A stretch of 64,000 nt of DNA from Bremerella sp. TYQ1. Its GTDB lineage: Bacteria; Planctomycetota; Planctomycetia; Pirellulales; Pirellulaceae. Both the position numbers and the translations under genes were made by a program. The notes below the pieces were generated by a model. That model worked only from the letters and a program-made list of their open reading frames with translations, had not been told where the DNA came from and did not search any database. The stretch lies in the NCBI RefSeq assembly GCF_020150455.1, contig NZ_CP083740.1:2666001-2730000 (forward strand). The letters are read 5' to 3'. Below are positions 55,293 to 64,000 of the stretch, one piece after another; within the stretch, counting starts at the first letter, position 1; every line of letters begins with the position of its first letter.

Positions 55293-55479
55293 GGCGTCGA
55301 TACTGCTAATTAAGAGTGAATGATTGGCGTAAGTCGTTAAGCTGTAAACGACTTAGTGTACCTCAGGGAGCCCGCAGGCGTCTACGTGGGTCGAAACCAC
55401 TGGATTCGCTCGTACGGTGACCTGCTTTGCCCTAGAATCTGGACAATCCCCCACCGAAAAGGTTCTTCATCGAGGCAAT

Positions 55480-56307
55480 ATGCCGTCAGACCGCGTCAAT
55501 CCGTTTGAATCCCCTGCCCCAACTTCTGCCGAGTTGGAAGAATCGCCAATTACGGAACTGTTTGAGTATTCATTCACTCCCACGACGGAAGCCGACGTTC
55601 GAGAAGCTGCTCCGTCGCTTTCGTTTCGAGCGGCCGTCGCTTGGGCCATACTCAAATCAACGTTGACTGCTGCTATCGCTGCGGCAAGTAGTTTGTTTCT
55701 GATTTACTTTGTATCGCTGTTTTTCTTCGGCACAGCACTAAGCTTATCGACGGTTACTTTAGGCAGTTTCTTTGCCGTGGTGATTCATGTTCTTTCGCTT
55801 TGGGGGCAGCCGCAGACCTACAACTGTGAACTCTACAAGCAACTCCGCCAATCGCTCGACGCCCGCCAACTCCCCAATAACGTACGGGATTCGGATCCCT
55901 ACTTTTGCGTGATCGAACATTTCACCGGTCGCAGCACTTGGCCTACCGCCAAGACGGCAGTCGATGCGGGCAATCTGTATGCCTGCCCGACCGAATTGGT
56001 GTTAGAAACATCGCATATCAGTTATCACATTCCGATCTCGGCGATTGCTGCTTGCCAACGTGTCGACTTTCGCCGTGGTTTAAAGTACGTGCCGATGATT
56101 GGCATTTCGTTTATTACTCCGTCCGGCCAAAAATCACTAGTCCTGCGTGTCGCTTATCTCCCCAATCAACGAAGAAGCCGCCTGACCAGGCTCTTGCGGA
56201 ACTGCGGACCGACACCTGCGGGTGCCGAAGACTTATGCCGAAAGATCATTACTTGGTGCGAGCAGGTTCACAGCGAGAATCATTCCGACTCCGCTCCACC
56301 TGGTTAA
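55480..56307 (+). CDS. NPF-start membrane protein, paralogue A
   Basis: 275 residues from the ATG at 55480. It begins SDRVNPFESPAPTS, a Ser/Pro/Asn-rich start seen in many planctomycete membrane proteins, then a hydrophobic pair of segments (ILKSTLTAAIAAASSLFLIYFVSLFFFGTAL, TLGSFFAVVIHVLSL) and a soluble part with ETSHISYHIPISAIAACQRVDF and IGISFITPSGQKSLVLRV. The same soluble layout recurs in the next gene. Function not known. A longer start at 55417 adds an uncharacteristic tail and is not favoured. Confidence 0.8.
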   Translation: MPSDRVNPFESPAPTSAELEESPITELFEYSFTPTTEADVREAAPSLSFRAAVAWAILKSTLTAAIAAASSLFLIYFVSLFFFGTALSLSTVTLGSFFAVVIHVLSLWGQPQTYNCELYKQLRQSLDARQLPNNVRDSDPYFCVIEHFTGRSTWPTAKTAVDAGNLYACPTELVLETSHISYHIPISAIAACQRVDFRRGLKYVPMIGISFITPSGQKSLVLRVAYLPNQRRSRLTRLLRNCGPTPAGAEDLCRKIITWCEQVHSENHSDSAPPG

Positions 56308-56413
56308 GAAGTCCTGACTTTTCTCGAGAAACCTGATTCCGATCCCCATGCGGTGCGGTTATCTGCGATAATACCGTAACGTGACGTCCTGAATCTGAAG
56401 TCATCCAGCCGCC

Positions 56414-57208
56414 ATGAGCACCGACCACTCTAATCCGTTTGCGCCACCCCAAGCCGATATCGCTAGCACGACGACACCTACGGCGGAGCAAACCTATCCG
56501 CTTACCGCGACGGCTGTGGCGACGATCGAAGATCTCCCTGCTGAACATGACGGCAAAGTTCGTACGCTGGGAATACGCTTTTTAATGGGGGTCGCCAATC
56601 TATTTATTCGACTGGCGATTGTGGTGCCGTTCTATTTTGTCGTAGCGTATGTGCCTGCGTGGCTGAACCTGGGCGGCAATGCGTCGCTGGCTATTCTCGG
56701 AATTGGAATCATCGTTCTGTTCACGTTGTTGTTTCTGATCAATGCGTTCTGCGAAGATCAATGGTGGGAATACCTGATGCGGCGTCAGGTCCGCAGTCGA
56801 CCGGAACCATGGCTTTCGTCTGAAGCTCACCGCAGTCGCTACGTCACGTTAACGACAACACAACCACTTCCGATGGCATCGTTTCAGCTTGGCTCGAGCG
56901 AAGCTGAAATCATCGATATTGGCCTGCTAGAACTGGACAAGCAGAAAAGCGAAGTTGTGCTCGAGTGCGACAAGCGGCGATACCGCATTCCGCGCAACTC
57001 GCTGTTGGCATGTGACGTTCAGCAGATCAAGCTGCAATCACCATGGACTCCCGTCGTTCGTCTGGCTTGTCAAACCAAGGAAGGACCGCTGGAGTTCTGC
57101 ATCTTGCCTGGCGACAACAATCCTTGGCGCGTGTTCACGACGCGCCATCGCAAACAGCAAGCGGAACAGCTTGCTAGCGACATCGAGGATTTGCCGACGA
57201 GCGACTAG
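56414..57208 (+). CDS. NPF-start membrane protein, paralogue B
   Basis: 264 residues with the same plan as the previous gene: STDHSNPFAPPQADIA at the start, two hydrophobic segments (LFIRLAIVVPFYFVVAYVPAWL and LAILGIGIIVLFTLLFLINAF), then a soluble part with VLECDKRRYRIPRNSLLACDVQQIKL that lines up with LETSHISYHIPISAIAACQRVDF of paralogue A. It lies 106 bases after A and probably arose by tandem duplication. Its stop overlaps the stop of the convergent PhoX-family gene by 4 bases. Confidence 0.82.
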   Translation: MSTDHSNPFAPPQADIASTTTPTAEQTYPLTATAVATIEDLPAEHDGKVRTLGIRFLMGVANLFIRLAIVVPFYFVVAYVPAWLNLGGNASLAILGIGIIVLFTLLFLINAFCEDQWWEYLMRRQVRSRPEPWLSSEAHRSRYVTLTTTQPLPMASFQLGSSEAEIIDIGLLELDKQKSEVVLECDKRRYRIPRNSLLACDVQQIKLQSPWTPVVRLACQTKEGPLEFCILPGDNNPWRVFTTRHRKQQAEQLASDIEDLPTSD

Positions 57209-58596
57209 ACCAAAAAGTCGTCCCAAGGGCCGGTGATCGCAAAGGTAACCCCAGGCGTTTGAATGTTTGCAAACAGCCACTTACCATCAGGGCTGAACGT
57301 AGAACCAGCCCACTCTTTGTCGACGTACGAACCCTTGATGCCGTTGTGTTCGCCATTGAGAACAATGTTATTCTCAGCGAAGTTGCTCAAGCGGCCATCC
57401 TTCGTCAAAGCCAACATACGCTGCGGAAGAGGATCTTCTCCGGCGTAGTCGTTGTCTTCGCACAGAATCAATCCGCCCAACGGGCTGACGCATAGATTAT
57501 CGGGCATGTTGAGAATACGCTTGCTGCGCGATTCGTAGAGCAGCGTTACCGTCTGCTTTTGTGGATCGAATTGCCAGATCTGACCGGCCTTGGCAGCACC
57601 ACCGTCGGTGGCATCAAAGTAGATCAGATCGTTACCGTACCAGCAGCCTTCCAAGCGAGTAAACGTCGAGCCGCCGAGCTTCTTACCTTGATCGAAGACC
57701 GATTCAACTTTGGAATCAGGGCTGGTTCGTTCCAACGCTGGATTTGCAATCCGATGCCAACGAACGGGGAACGTCGAGCCATCAGGAAATCCACCTTGCA
57801 GATCTTCTTGGCCCACCACTTCGGCGATCTCCAAAATCCCACCGGCAGCGAGCTTGCCTGGCTGATGCGGGCGGAAACGATAGAAACCAGCGTGACTTTG
57901 GTCTTCCGTCAGATAGACGTATCCAGTCTTTCGATCAACGGCAACCGCCTCGTGTACAAAGCGTCCCATGTCTTTGATCGGCTCCGCCGTAGCGGTGCCA
58001 TCGGCAGGCACTTCAAAAACCCAGCCGTGGTTCTTTTCGTAGCGAGCCAGATCGTTGCCATCCTCTGGACCGTTGAGCGTTTCCTCGCACGTCAGCCAGC
58101 TCGCCCACGGTGTCACACCGCCGGCACAGTTGCGCACCGTGCCAGAGATAGCACCGTAGCTACTAACGAACTGCTCTCGTCGGGTATCGAAGACCACCTG
58201 AGTGCAGCCCCCGGTGGCCGACGGATCAAAGGGACTGCCTTCTTTAAAGTGAAATGCTGGCCCAATCGTGCTCATTTCATGGTTACGAGTGAGAAGGAGT
58301 TGATTCCCCTTTTTCCCCACGACCCCCATGCCGTCATGAGCTGGCGGCGTCGGTTGACCGTCAGCCATTTCATCGCCGGTCCAGCCGTAGGACATATAGC
58401 GAAAGCCTTCCGGGAGCCGCAGCAAAGGAAGCCCGGTCGCTTCGTCACGAACGGGGATTAATGGCAACGACTGCTTTGCCATTTCACCGAGAGCAGTCCT
58501 TTCGCCAAACGTCGACAAGGCACTGCCAACGGCAAAAGCTCCTGCTACAGAAAAGGTATCGCTCAAAAACTCGCGTCGCGATTTCGTCTCGGCCAT
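57205..58596 (-). CDS. Tat-exported PhoX/DUF839-family protein
   Basis: 463 residues. The N-terminus KSRREFLSDTFSVAGAFAVGSALS is a twin-arginine signal (RR at 7-8). The rest fits the PhoX/DUF839 family of calcium- and iron-dependent beta-propeller phosphatases: RLPEGFRYMSYGWTGDEMADG, PAHDGMGVVG, RNHEMS near residue 105, GTVRNCAGGVTPWASWLTCEET, and DNLCVSPLGGLILCEDNDY. PhoX hydrolyses phosphomonoesters in the periplasm or outside. Its exact substrate is not known. Confidence 0.9.
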   Translation of the reverse strand: MAETKSRREFLSDTFSVAGAFAVGSALSTFGERTALGEMAKQSLPLIPVRDEATGLPLLRLPEGFRYMSYGWTGDEMADGQPTPPAHDGMGVVGKKGNQLLLTRNHEMSTIGPAFHFKEGSPFDPSATGGCTQVVFDTRREQFVSSYGAISGTVRNCAGGVTPWASWLTCEETLNGPEDGNDLARYEKNHGWVFEVPADGTATAEPIKDMGRFVHEAVAVDRKTGYVYLTEDQSHAGFYRFRPHQPGKLAAGGILEIAEVVGQEDLQGGFPDGSTFPVRWHRIANPALERTSPDSKVESVFDQGKKLGGSTFTRLEGCWYGNDLIYFDATDGGAAKAGQIWQFDPQKQTVTLLYESRSKRILNMPDNLCVSPLGGLILCEDNDYAGEDPLPQRMLALTKDGRLSNFAENNIVLNGEHNGIKGSYVDKEWAGSTFSPDGKWLFANIQTPGVTFAITGPWDDFLV

Positions 58597-58707
58597 GGCT
58601 GTTTGCTTTGGTGATCGCTAGGAAATGAAGTTGCAATCAGGCAAAAGTACCTAAGACCTAGGCAGCCTGGCAAGTTGCTTCATCAATTCTTAACAGACAC
58701 TGCGGTA

Positions 58708-59037
58708 TCACGTGGTTGGAACGCTTAGTTTCAGCCCAATAATGGCAACACCCAACAGGGCTACGAAGAATAGCCGAGCGAGGGAAACAGGCTCGTTCAG
58801 AATGGTCATGCCCAAAATGGCAGTTCCTGCTGCGCCAATTCCAACCCAAACTGCATAAGCCGTTCCGATCGGCAAGTCCCGAACGGCAACGGACAACAGA
58901 TACATACTGCCGACAAGTGCAGCAGCAGTGATACAGCTGGGCCAGAAGCGGGTAAAACCTTCGGTATATTTCAGACCGATTGCCCAAACAATTTCCAAGA
59001 GACCGGCCGCAAAGAGAATCCACCAAGCCATTTTCAA
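58708..59037 (-). CDS. gdx: SMR-family transporter of the Gdx/SugE type
   Basis: 109 residues, four membrane helices, dual-topology-type SMR protein. Sequence matches the Gdx (formerly SugE) subgroup of guanidinium exporters rather than Emr[19 protein letters not shown] with the conserved membrane Glu at about residue 15, a WPS after it, and [14 protein letters not shown]. Gdx exchanges guanidinium for protons. The upstream 150 bases show no recognisable guanidine riboswitch. Start is ATG at 59037; an internal ATG at 59031 is also possible. Confidence 0.92.
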   Translation of the reverse strand: MKMAWWILFAAGLLEIVWAIGLKYTEGFTRFWPSCITAAALVGSMYLLSVAVRDLPIGTAYAVWVGIGAAGTAILGMTILNEPVSLARLFFVALLGVAIIGLKLSVPTT

Positions 59038-59204
59038 GCTCCTAAGATCGACATCACGAAATGAAATACTTCGTGCGTCGTCTTATCCTGACCGGGTACG
59101 GCGCGTCTCGTCCGGGGCCAAATGAATTGGCCAAGCAATAGAATGTTATTCATCCGCCACAAAATCGCAAGGTCGGCTTACCGTACTTCACGGCTTTCCA
59201 AGAC

Positions 59205-60173
59205 TTAGAAGTTAGGCGTCGGAGGTCGGTACTGCGACAGATCGATCGTCTTGAACCAATCAATGGTCTTCTTAAGTCCATCTTCCAATTCGGTGTACGG
59301 TTCCCATCCGAGATGCTTCCGAGCCAACGTAATGTCGGGCTGGCGTTGTCTCGGATCGTCAGCCGGCAGATCGGTATAAATCACCTCCGACTTCGATCCA
59401 GTCAGCTGGACAACCAATTCCGCGAGCTGCTTGATCGAGAACTCTTTGGGATTCCCGATGTTGATTGGGCCGACTTGATCGGATGCCATCAACTTAATAA
59501 TGCCGTCGATCAGGTCGTCGCGATAACAGAACGACCGCGTCTGGGCGCCGTTGCCGTAAATAGTAATCGGATCGCCGGTGAATGCCTGGCGGATGAAATT
59601 GGAAATCACTCGGCCATCGTACGGATGCATACGAGGTCCGTACGTATTGAAGATTCGCACTATGCGAACCTGAACACCGTTCATTCGGTGATAGTCCATG
59701 CAAAGCGTTTCCGCGGCACGCTTCCCTTCGTCGTAGCATGCCCGAATGCCAAGCGTGTTGACACTTCCCCGATAGGTTTCTGGCTGAGGGTGAACTTCCG
59801 GGTCACCATAGATCTCGCTCGTCGAAGCAAACAAATATTTCGCGCGACAACGCTTGGCCATGCCCAGCAAGTTGATCGATCCCATCACCGACGTTTTCAT
59901 CGTCTTGATCGGATTGAACTGATAGTGCCCAGGCGCTGCGGGGCACGCCATGTTGTAGATTTCATCCACTTCGAGCCACAGCGGGTGAATGATATCGTGA
60001 CGAATCACCTCGAAGTTTGGCTTGGCAAGCAAGTGGGTGATGTTCGACTTTTGGCTCGTAAAGAAGTTATCGACGCAGATGACGTCGTGCCCTTGCTCAA
60101 CGAGCTGCTCGCAAATCCGCGAGCCGAGAAAGCCAGCGCCGCCAGCCACCAAAATACGTTTGATCTGAGACAT
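59205..60173 (-). CDS. UDP-glucuronate decarboxylase (UDP-xylose synthase)
   Basis: 322 residues of the short-chain dehydrogenase/epimerase superfamily, converting UDP-glucuronate to UDP-xylose. GGAGFLG at 11-17 binds NAD; the catalytic YDEGK triad with Tyr147 and Lys151 and the [16 protein letters not shown] segment before it are specific for the UXS subgroup. The ATG at 60173 ([12 protein letters not shown]) is used; the frame from 60203 adds ten residues and overlaps a region with no function. It is 41 bases after ugd, whose product is its substrate. Confidence 0.95.
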   Translation of the reverse strand: MSQIKRILVAGGAGFLGSRICEQLVEQGHDVICVDNFFTSQKSNITHLLAKPNFEVIRHDIIHPLWLEVDEIYNMACPAAPGHYQFNPIKTMKTSVMGSINLLGMAKRCRAKYLFASTSEIYGDPEVHPQPETYRGSVNTLGIRACYDEGKRAAETLCMDYHRMNGVQVRIVRIFNTYGPRMHPYDGRVISNFIRQAFTGDPITIYGNGAQTRSFCYRDDLIDGIIKLMASDQVGPINIGNPKEFSIKQLAELVVQLTGSKSEVIYTDLPADDPRQRQPDITLARKHLGWEPYTELEDGLKKTIDWFKTIDLSQYRPPTPNF

Positions 60174-60214
60174 AAAAATCAGGTCACTCTCTTGGCGATG
60201 CAACAGACGGCTAA

Positions 60215-61540
60215 TTACGACTTAGAAGAATCCACCGAACGTCGGCCTACGGAATAGTACGTGAAGCCATTTTTTTCCATGGCGGCCAGATCGAACAAAT
60301 TGCGACCGTCGAACACTAGCGGCGAATTCATCTTCGCTTTCAGTTTCTTGAAGTCAGGCGTGCGGTATTCGTTCCACTCTGTATTGATTGCCAGACAGTC
60401 AGCCCCTTCGACCGCTTCCATCTCGCTCTTGCAATACTTCTGGATCTTGTCGCCATACAACTCTTGCACATTTTCCATCGCTTCAGGGTCGTGAACGCGA
60501 ATCTTCGCCCCTTTTTCAACCAAATAGTTCAACAGTTCCAGCGAAGGAGCTTCGCGGATATCGTCGGTCTTCGGCTTGAATGCCAAGCCCCAAACGGCAA
60601 ACGTCTTACCAGCGACGTCGCCTTGAAAATAGGTATCGATCTTCCGAACCAGCGAAGCCCGCTGATAAACGTTGACCTCATCCACAGCTCGCATGATCTT
60701 GGGCTGCAGTTCAAGTGTTTCTGCCAACGACGCCAGAGCTCGCACATCTTTTGGAAAGCAGCTTCCTCCATATCCCAAGCCGGGAAACAGGAACTGAAAA
60801 CCGATGCGCTGATCGTGCCCCATACCGATGCGTACATCATTGATGTCGGCACCTACTTTTTCGCTGAGATTGGCGATCTCGTTGATGAAGCTGATCTTTG
60901 TCGCCAACAGAGCATTCGCGGCATACTTGGTCAGTTCCGAACTCTCGGGGCTCATGAACAGAATGGGCTTTCCGGTTCTGACAAGCGGGGCATGCAGTGT
61001 TTGCAGGATTTCTTCGGCAGCTTTGTTTCGTACACCGCACACGACGCGATCAGGATACATGAAGTCCGAGATCGCCGAGCCTTCTTTCAAAAACTCAGGA
61101 TTGCTTGCGACGTTCATTTCGCGGCCGCACAGCTTCTTCAGCATATCGAAGACTTTGCCGTTGGTTCCGACCGGCACGGTACTTTTGACGACGACTACCG
61201 CATCTTCGCGAAGCAGTGGGGCGATTCCTTCGACGACTTTCCAAACAGCAGAAAGATCGGCGGCGCCGCTATCGGACTGCGGCGTCCCGACAGCGATATA
61301 AACTACGTCCGCTTCGGGGATAACATCCGCCGCATTGGTCGTAAAGTTCAGCCGGCCTTCTTCATGATTTCGCAGGACCAATTCCGAAAGCCCAGGCTCG
61401 TAGATCGGGATGATCCCCTTTTTCAGGCCTTCGACTTTGGCTTCGTTGACATCGATGCACGTAACATCATTTCCCAAGTCGGAGAAACAAGTCCCCGTCA
61501 CAAGGCCAACGTAGCCTGTCCCAATGACTGCTAGCTTCAT
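60215..61540 (-). CDS. ugd: UDP-glucose 6-dehydrogenase
   Basis: 441 residues. It oxidises UDP-glucose to UDP-glucuronate with two NAD+. The NAD-binding GTGYVG is at 7-12, the catalytic Cys is C261 in [10 protein letters not shown], and [14 protein letters not shown] with VFDGRNLFD form the C-terminal end. First gene of the ugd-uxs operon, which gives UDP-glucuronate and UDP-xylose for glycan synthesis. Confidence 0.97.
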   Translation of the reverse strand: MKLAVIGTGYVGLVTGTCFSDLGNDVTCIDVNEAKVEGLKKGIIPIYEPGLSELVLRNHEEGRLNFTTNAADVIPEADVVYIAVGTPQSDSGAADLSAVWKVVEGIAPLLREDAVVVVKSTVPVGTNGKVFDMLKKLCGREMNVASNPEFLKEGSAISDFMYPDRVVCGVRNKAAEEILQTLHAPLVRTGKPILFMSPESSELTKYAANALLATKISFINEIANLSEKVGADINDVRIGMGHDQRIGFQFLFPGLGYGGSCFPKDVRALASLAETLELQPKIMRAVDEVNVYQRASLVRKIDTYFQGDVAGKTFAVWGLAFKPKTDDIREAPSLELLNYLVEKGAKIRVHDPEAMENVQELYGDKIQKYCKSEMEAVEGADCLAINTEWNEYRTPDFKKLKAKMNSPLVFDGRNLFDLAAMEKNGFTYYSVGRRSVDSSKS

Positions 61541-61771
61541 CTAACTCAATCCTGCGTGAAATCGACTGAAACGGTAATCGGAATAGTTTACCGCAGTTCG
61601 TCAAGGATAACAGGTGAACTAGTTTCCTGAGACAGGGCCTCCCCTTCAATTCCTGCCGGTAGGAGGCAGAAAACGTGTTCTTAACCTGTTAGAGTGTAGG
61701 GGAATCTTGCCAAAATGCTTTTACACCGCCCCCACGATGCTTTTCTTCATTCGATCTACTGAGCCCCGATT

Positions 61772-63127
61772 ATGCTTCAACGAGTCGTCTTTTGGTCGAT
61801 CACTGCTTCACTGGCTGGATTTCTTTTTGGGTTTGATACCGTCGTTATTTCTGGCGCCGAAAAAACCATTCAAGACCTGTGGGACCTCAGCGAATTCCAG
61901 CATGGCCTGGCATTAAGCGCCGCCCTGTGGGGAACCGTTATCGGCTCGATGGTCGGTTTTTGGCCGACCGACCATTTCGGACGCCAGAAAACGCTCGTTT
62001 CCATCGGGATTCTGTACCTCGTTTCGGCGGTCTGGTCAGCGTTGGCGAACGATCCCTATTCGTTCATGTTGGCTCGTTGGATTGGGGGACTCGGTGTCGG
62101 TATTTCGACGGTCACATCGCCTCTCTATATTTCAGAGATCTCACCTCCGAACAATCGCGGCAAGCTGGCCGGGATGTTTCAGTTCAATATTGTCTTTGGC
62201 ATTCTCATCGCGTTTCTGTCGAATGCCTTGATCGCTCAATGGTTCTCCTCGCCTGGCTCAGCGGAAGAAGCCAACAACGCCTGGCGATGGATGTTAGGTG
62301 TCGAGGCTGTTCCCGCACTGATCTATTCGATTTCCTGTTTCTTCCTACCGGAAAGTCCTCGCTGGCTAATTGCTCGCAAAGGAGAACGGGAAGAAGGGAT
62401 CAAGATCTTGCGTCAAATCATGCCTGACAATTCGCCGGGCGAAGTTGAAGCGGTAGCGGACGAAATCGAAATTGCGGCCCAACAAACGTCCGCGTCCGGC
62501 AATCTCCTGCAAGCGAAACTTCGTGTGCCGATCGTGCTGGCATTTCTGATCGCCTTCTTCAATCAAATGTCAGGCATCAACGCGGTTCTTTTCTTCGCCC
62601 CACGCATCTTCGAGCTAACCGGGCTCGAAAAAGAAACGGCCCTGCTGACTTCCGTCGGTATCGGAGTGACCAACTTAATTTTTACGTTTATTGGTTTAGC
62701 GTTGATCGATCGTCTCGGTCGACGAACACTCATCCTGATTGGTTCAGTTGGCTATATCCTTTCTTTGGGTATGTGCTCGTGGGGTTACTACAGTGGAAAC
62801 GTCGGGATCGTGCCGCCCTGCATCTTTGCATTCATTGCCGCCCACGCCGTTGGGCAAGGAGCCGTCATCTGGGTCTTCATTTCAGAGATCTTCCCCAATC
62901 GCTATCGAGCTGGCGGTCAGGCCCTCGGCAGCTTTACGCATTGGTTCTTCGCCGCGGCACTGACCCTAGTGTTTCCGACCATGGTCACCACCCTTCCCAC
63001 CTCGGCCGTGTTCGCAATCTTTTGCGGCATGATGGTCCTTCAACTGCTGTGGGGCATATTCCTAATGCCAGAAACGAAAGGCGTTCCGCTGGAGGAAATT
63101 GAACGCAAACTCGGCATTCACGAATGA
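61772..63127 (+). CDS. Sugar-porter MFS transporter
   Basis: 451 residues, 12 membrane helices. Sugar-porter signature motifs are in place: FLFGFDTVVISGAEKTI in helix 1, DHFGRQK between helices 2 and 3, LPESPRWLI near the middle, DRLGRRT between helices 8 and 9 and PETKGVPLEEIE at the C-terminus. It imports a sugar, probably by H+ symport (family knowledge); which sugar is not known. It is divergent from ugd and overlaps the convergent hydrolase gene by 10 bases. Confidence 0.94.
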   Translation: MLQRVVFWSITASLAGFLFGFDTVVISGAEKTIQDLWDLSEFQHGLALSAALWGTVIGSMVGFWPTDHFGRQKTLVSIGILYLVSAVWSALANDPYSFMLARWIGGLGVGISTVTSPLYISEISPPNNRGKLAGMFQFNIVFGILIAFLSNALIAQWFSSPGSAEEANNAWRWMLGVEAVPALIYSISCFFLPESPRWLIARKGEREEGIKILRQIMPDNSPGEVEAVADEIEIAAQQTSASGNLLQAKLRVPIVLAFLIAFFNQMSGINAVLFFAPRIFELTGLEKETALLTSVGIGVTNLIFTFIGLALIDRLGRRTLILIGSVGYILSLGMCSWGYYSGNVGIVPPCIFAFIAAHAVGQGAVIWVFISEIFPNRYRAGGQALGSFTHWFFAAALTLVFPTMVTTLPTSAVFAIFCGMMVLQLLWGIFLMPETKGVPLEEIERKLGIHE

Positions 63128-63897
63128 TCCGCTTCAATGCGGTGTCGATGGCGTTGGTATAGTTCAGTCATTCGCCGAAGATGCTCTTGAGGCGAAGCGT
63201 GACTGCCATGATTCGGCAGCACTCCGTCAGGCTTTAGCGCAAGAGCTTTGCCGATACTGCGTAGGTTCTGATCCGAGTCCGCATTGAAAATATCGAGCGG
63301 AAGCCGCGCGGATCCGGTGTAGCTAACAAACAAATCGCATGTCAAAAGCAGGCGGGCTTCTTCAATCCAAAAACCGACATGCCCTGCCGTGTGGCCTGGC
63401 AAATGAACGACCTTCATCCCTGAAAAGATATTCAGTTGATCTCCATCTTTCAGCCAATGGTCTGGAGTAAACTTGCGATACGCGAGTGCCACGCGTCCGA
63501 TCGCTTCCAGCCAACCGGTAACGCGCGACTGCCCACGGTATTTCGGTCGACCAGCGTAATGATCCGCATCCAGCTTTGGCGCGGCGATCCAGGCCTGATG
63601 CGTTTCTGCCAGATAGCGGACATTCAAAATATGATCGAGATGTCCATGCGTAACAATGATGCCGCAAATCGGTTCTCGCTGCCAACCATGTAATCGCAAC
63701 GTTTTCTGTAACAAGCGAATACCACCGATAAAACCCCCATCGACGATATACAGCCCCCGCTCGTCTCGCAGGACGAAAAAATTCAGTGCCGGAGCTCGCA
63801 CTTCCAGAATGCCGGGATGGATAATTGCCATCGAATGAGTTACTTGCAGAAACGGATCGTTCGCGGGTATCTGTCTTAACGCAGATGCGTCGAGCAA
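63118..63897 (-). CDS. Metallo-beta-lactamase-fold hydrolase
   Basis: 259 residues. The MBL-fold zinc motif HGHLDH is at 84-89 (H84, H86, D88, H89), with the third ligand histidine in HLPGHTAGHV at about 165. Such proteins include glyoxalase II, lactonases and RNA processing enzymes, so the substrate stays open. The start used is TTG at 63897; ATG at 63831 begins 22 residues later, just before the first strand, and is also possible. It overlaps the MFS gene end-to-end on the opposite strand. Confidence 0.88.
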   Translation of the reverse strand: MLDASALRQIPANDPFLQVTHSMAIIHPGILEVRAPALNFFVLRDERGLYIVDGGFIGGIRLLQKTLRLHGWQREPICGIIVTHGHLDHILNVRYLAETHQAWIAAPKLDADHYAGRPKYRGQSRVTGWLEAIGRVALAYRKFTPDHWLKDGDQLNIFSGMKVVHLPGHTAGHVGFWIEEARLLLTCDLFVSYTGSARLPLDIFNADSDQNLRSIGKALALKPDGVLPNHGSHASPQEHLRRMTELYQRHRHRIEADHS

Positions 63898-64000
63898 TTA
63901 ACGTGTTGCCTAAGTCGACTTTCTGCGGTTGGCGACGCGAAACACACCATGACGCACAGGATAAACGTTACGTGACCTCAACAACATCGGTCCCACGGGT

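Noticed and set aside
59038..59204. Possible guanidine riboswitch in front of gdx
   Set aside because: There are GGACGAG and ACGAC-like pieces, but no closed ACGR hairpin pairs or ykkC core were found.
1..64000. CRISPR array, prophage, insertion sequence or defence island
   Set aside because: No repeat-spacer array, transposase, integrase or known defence gene is readable; the only repeats are the short dispersed ones listed.

Overview
The window looks like chromosomal DNA of a planctomycete, most likely the Pirellulaceae (Blastopirellula/Bremerella/Rhodopirellula type). The pointers are two DUF1559 proteins (one with a classical prepilin N-terminus), a PVC-type beta-propeller/cytochrome c protein divergent from a ThuA-like protein, many short 'NPF..P' starting membrane proteins, zinc-ribbon membrane proteins, planctomycete-style long intergenic spacers, and housekeeping genes (polA, clpX, recA, alaS, gltX, glyS) scattered singly between hypothetical genes. 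This placement is inference from gene content; no 16S or other rRNA is present.

Layout. 1-3.2 kb: coaE (cut by the window edge) and polA on the minus strand, separated by a bidirectional hairpin pair. 3.2-7.7 kb: a promoter and a coiled-coil membrane protein, a UPF0145 protein, and a minus-strand HEAT-repeat/membrane-protein pair. 8.1-11.6 kb: a minus-strand cluster of a UbiA-like prenyltransferase, a TIM-barrel epimerase-like protein and an alkaline-phosphatase-superfamily protein that resembles part of the ebo/EDB metabolite-traffic cluster, with two copies of a palindromic dispersed repeat. 11.8-13.8 kb: clpX and a small SHOCT-like membrane protein. 14-23.6 kb, plus strand: KDPG aldolase, a zinc-ribbon/DUF1559 protein, a secreted beta-rich protein, holA, a lipoprotein containing a winged-helix-like domain, a sarcosine/N-methyltryptophan oxidase and a Wzz-like chain-length protein. 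23.6-28.7 kb: ThuA-like and cytochrome c pair, then an undecaprenyl-phosphate sugar transferase. 29-38.7 kb, minus strand: AsmA-like protein, tpx, BON protein, alaS, recA, thpR and a PfkB kinase. 38.9-43.4 kb: a large secreted protein ending in a protease-like domain without catalytic residues, then a prepilin/lipoprotein pair. 43.4-51.1 kb: glycosylasparaginase family protein, membrane protein, rRNA methyltransferase-gltX operon, a WFSFG-repeat membrane protein, and a FAH-family hydrolase. 51.4-64 kb: HD/PAS/GGDEF signalling protein, glyS, two paralogous NPF-start membrane proteins, a Tat-exported PhoX-family protein, a Gdx/SugE transporter, the ugd-uxs operon, a sugar MFS transporter and a metallo-beta-lactamase-fold hydrolase.

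How genes fit together. ugd and uxs make UDP-glucuronate and then UDP-xylose; together with the Wzz-like protein and the polyprenyl-phosphate sugar transferase they suggest exopolysaccharide or surface glycan production, although the genes are not one operon. A c-di-GMP-type protein could regulate such surface functions, which is only inference. The ebo-like cluster probably moves or modifies a metabolite precursor across the membrane. There is no prophage, transposase, CRISPR array, tRNA or rRNA that I can support. The least explained items are the ebo-like cluster, the winged-helix lipoprotein, the WFSFG-repeat protein, the pseudo-protease, two families of dispersed palindromic repeats and the structured recA downstream region.
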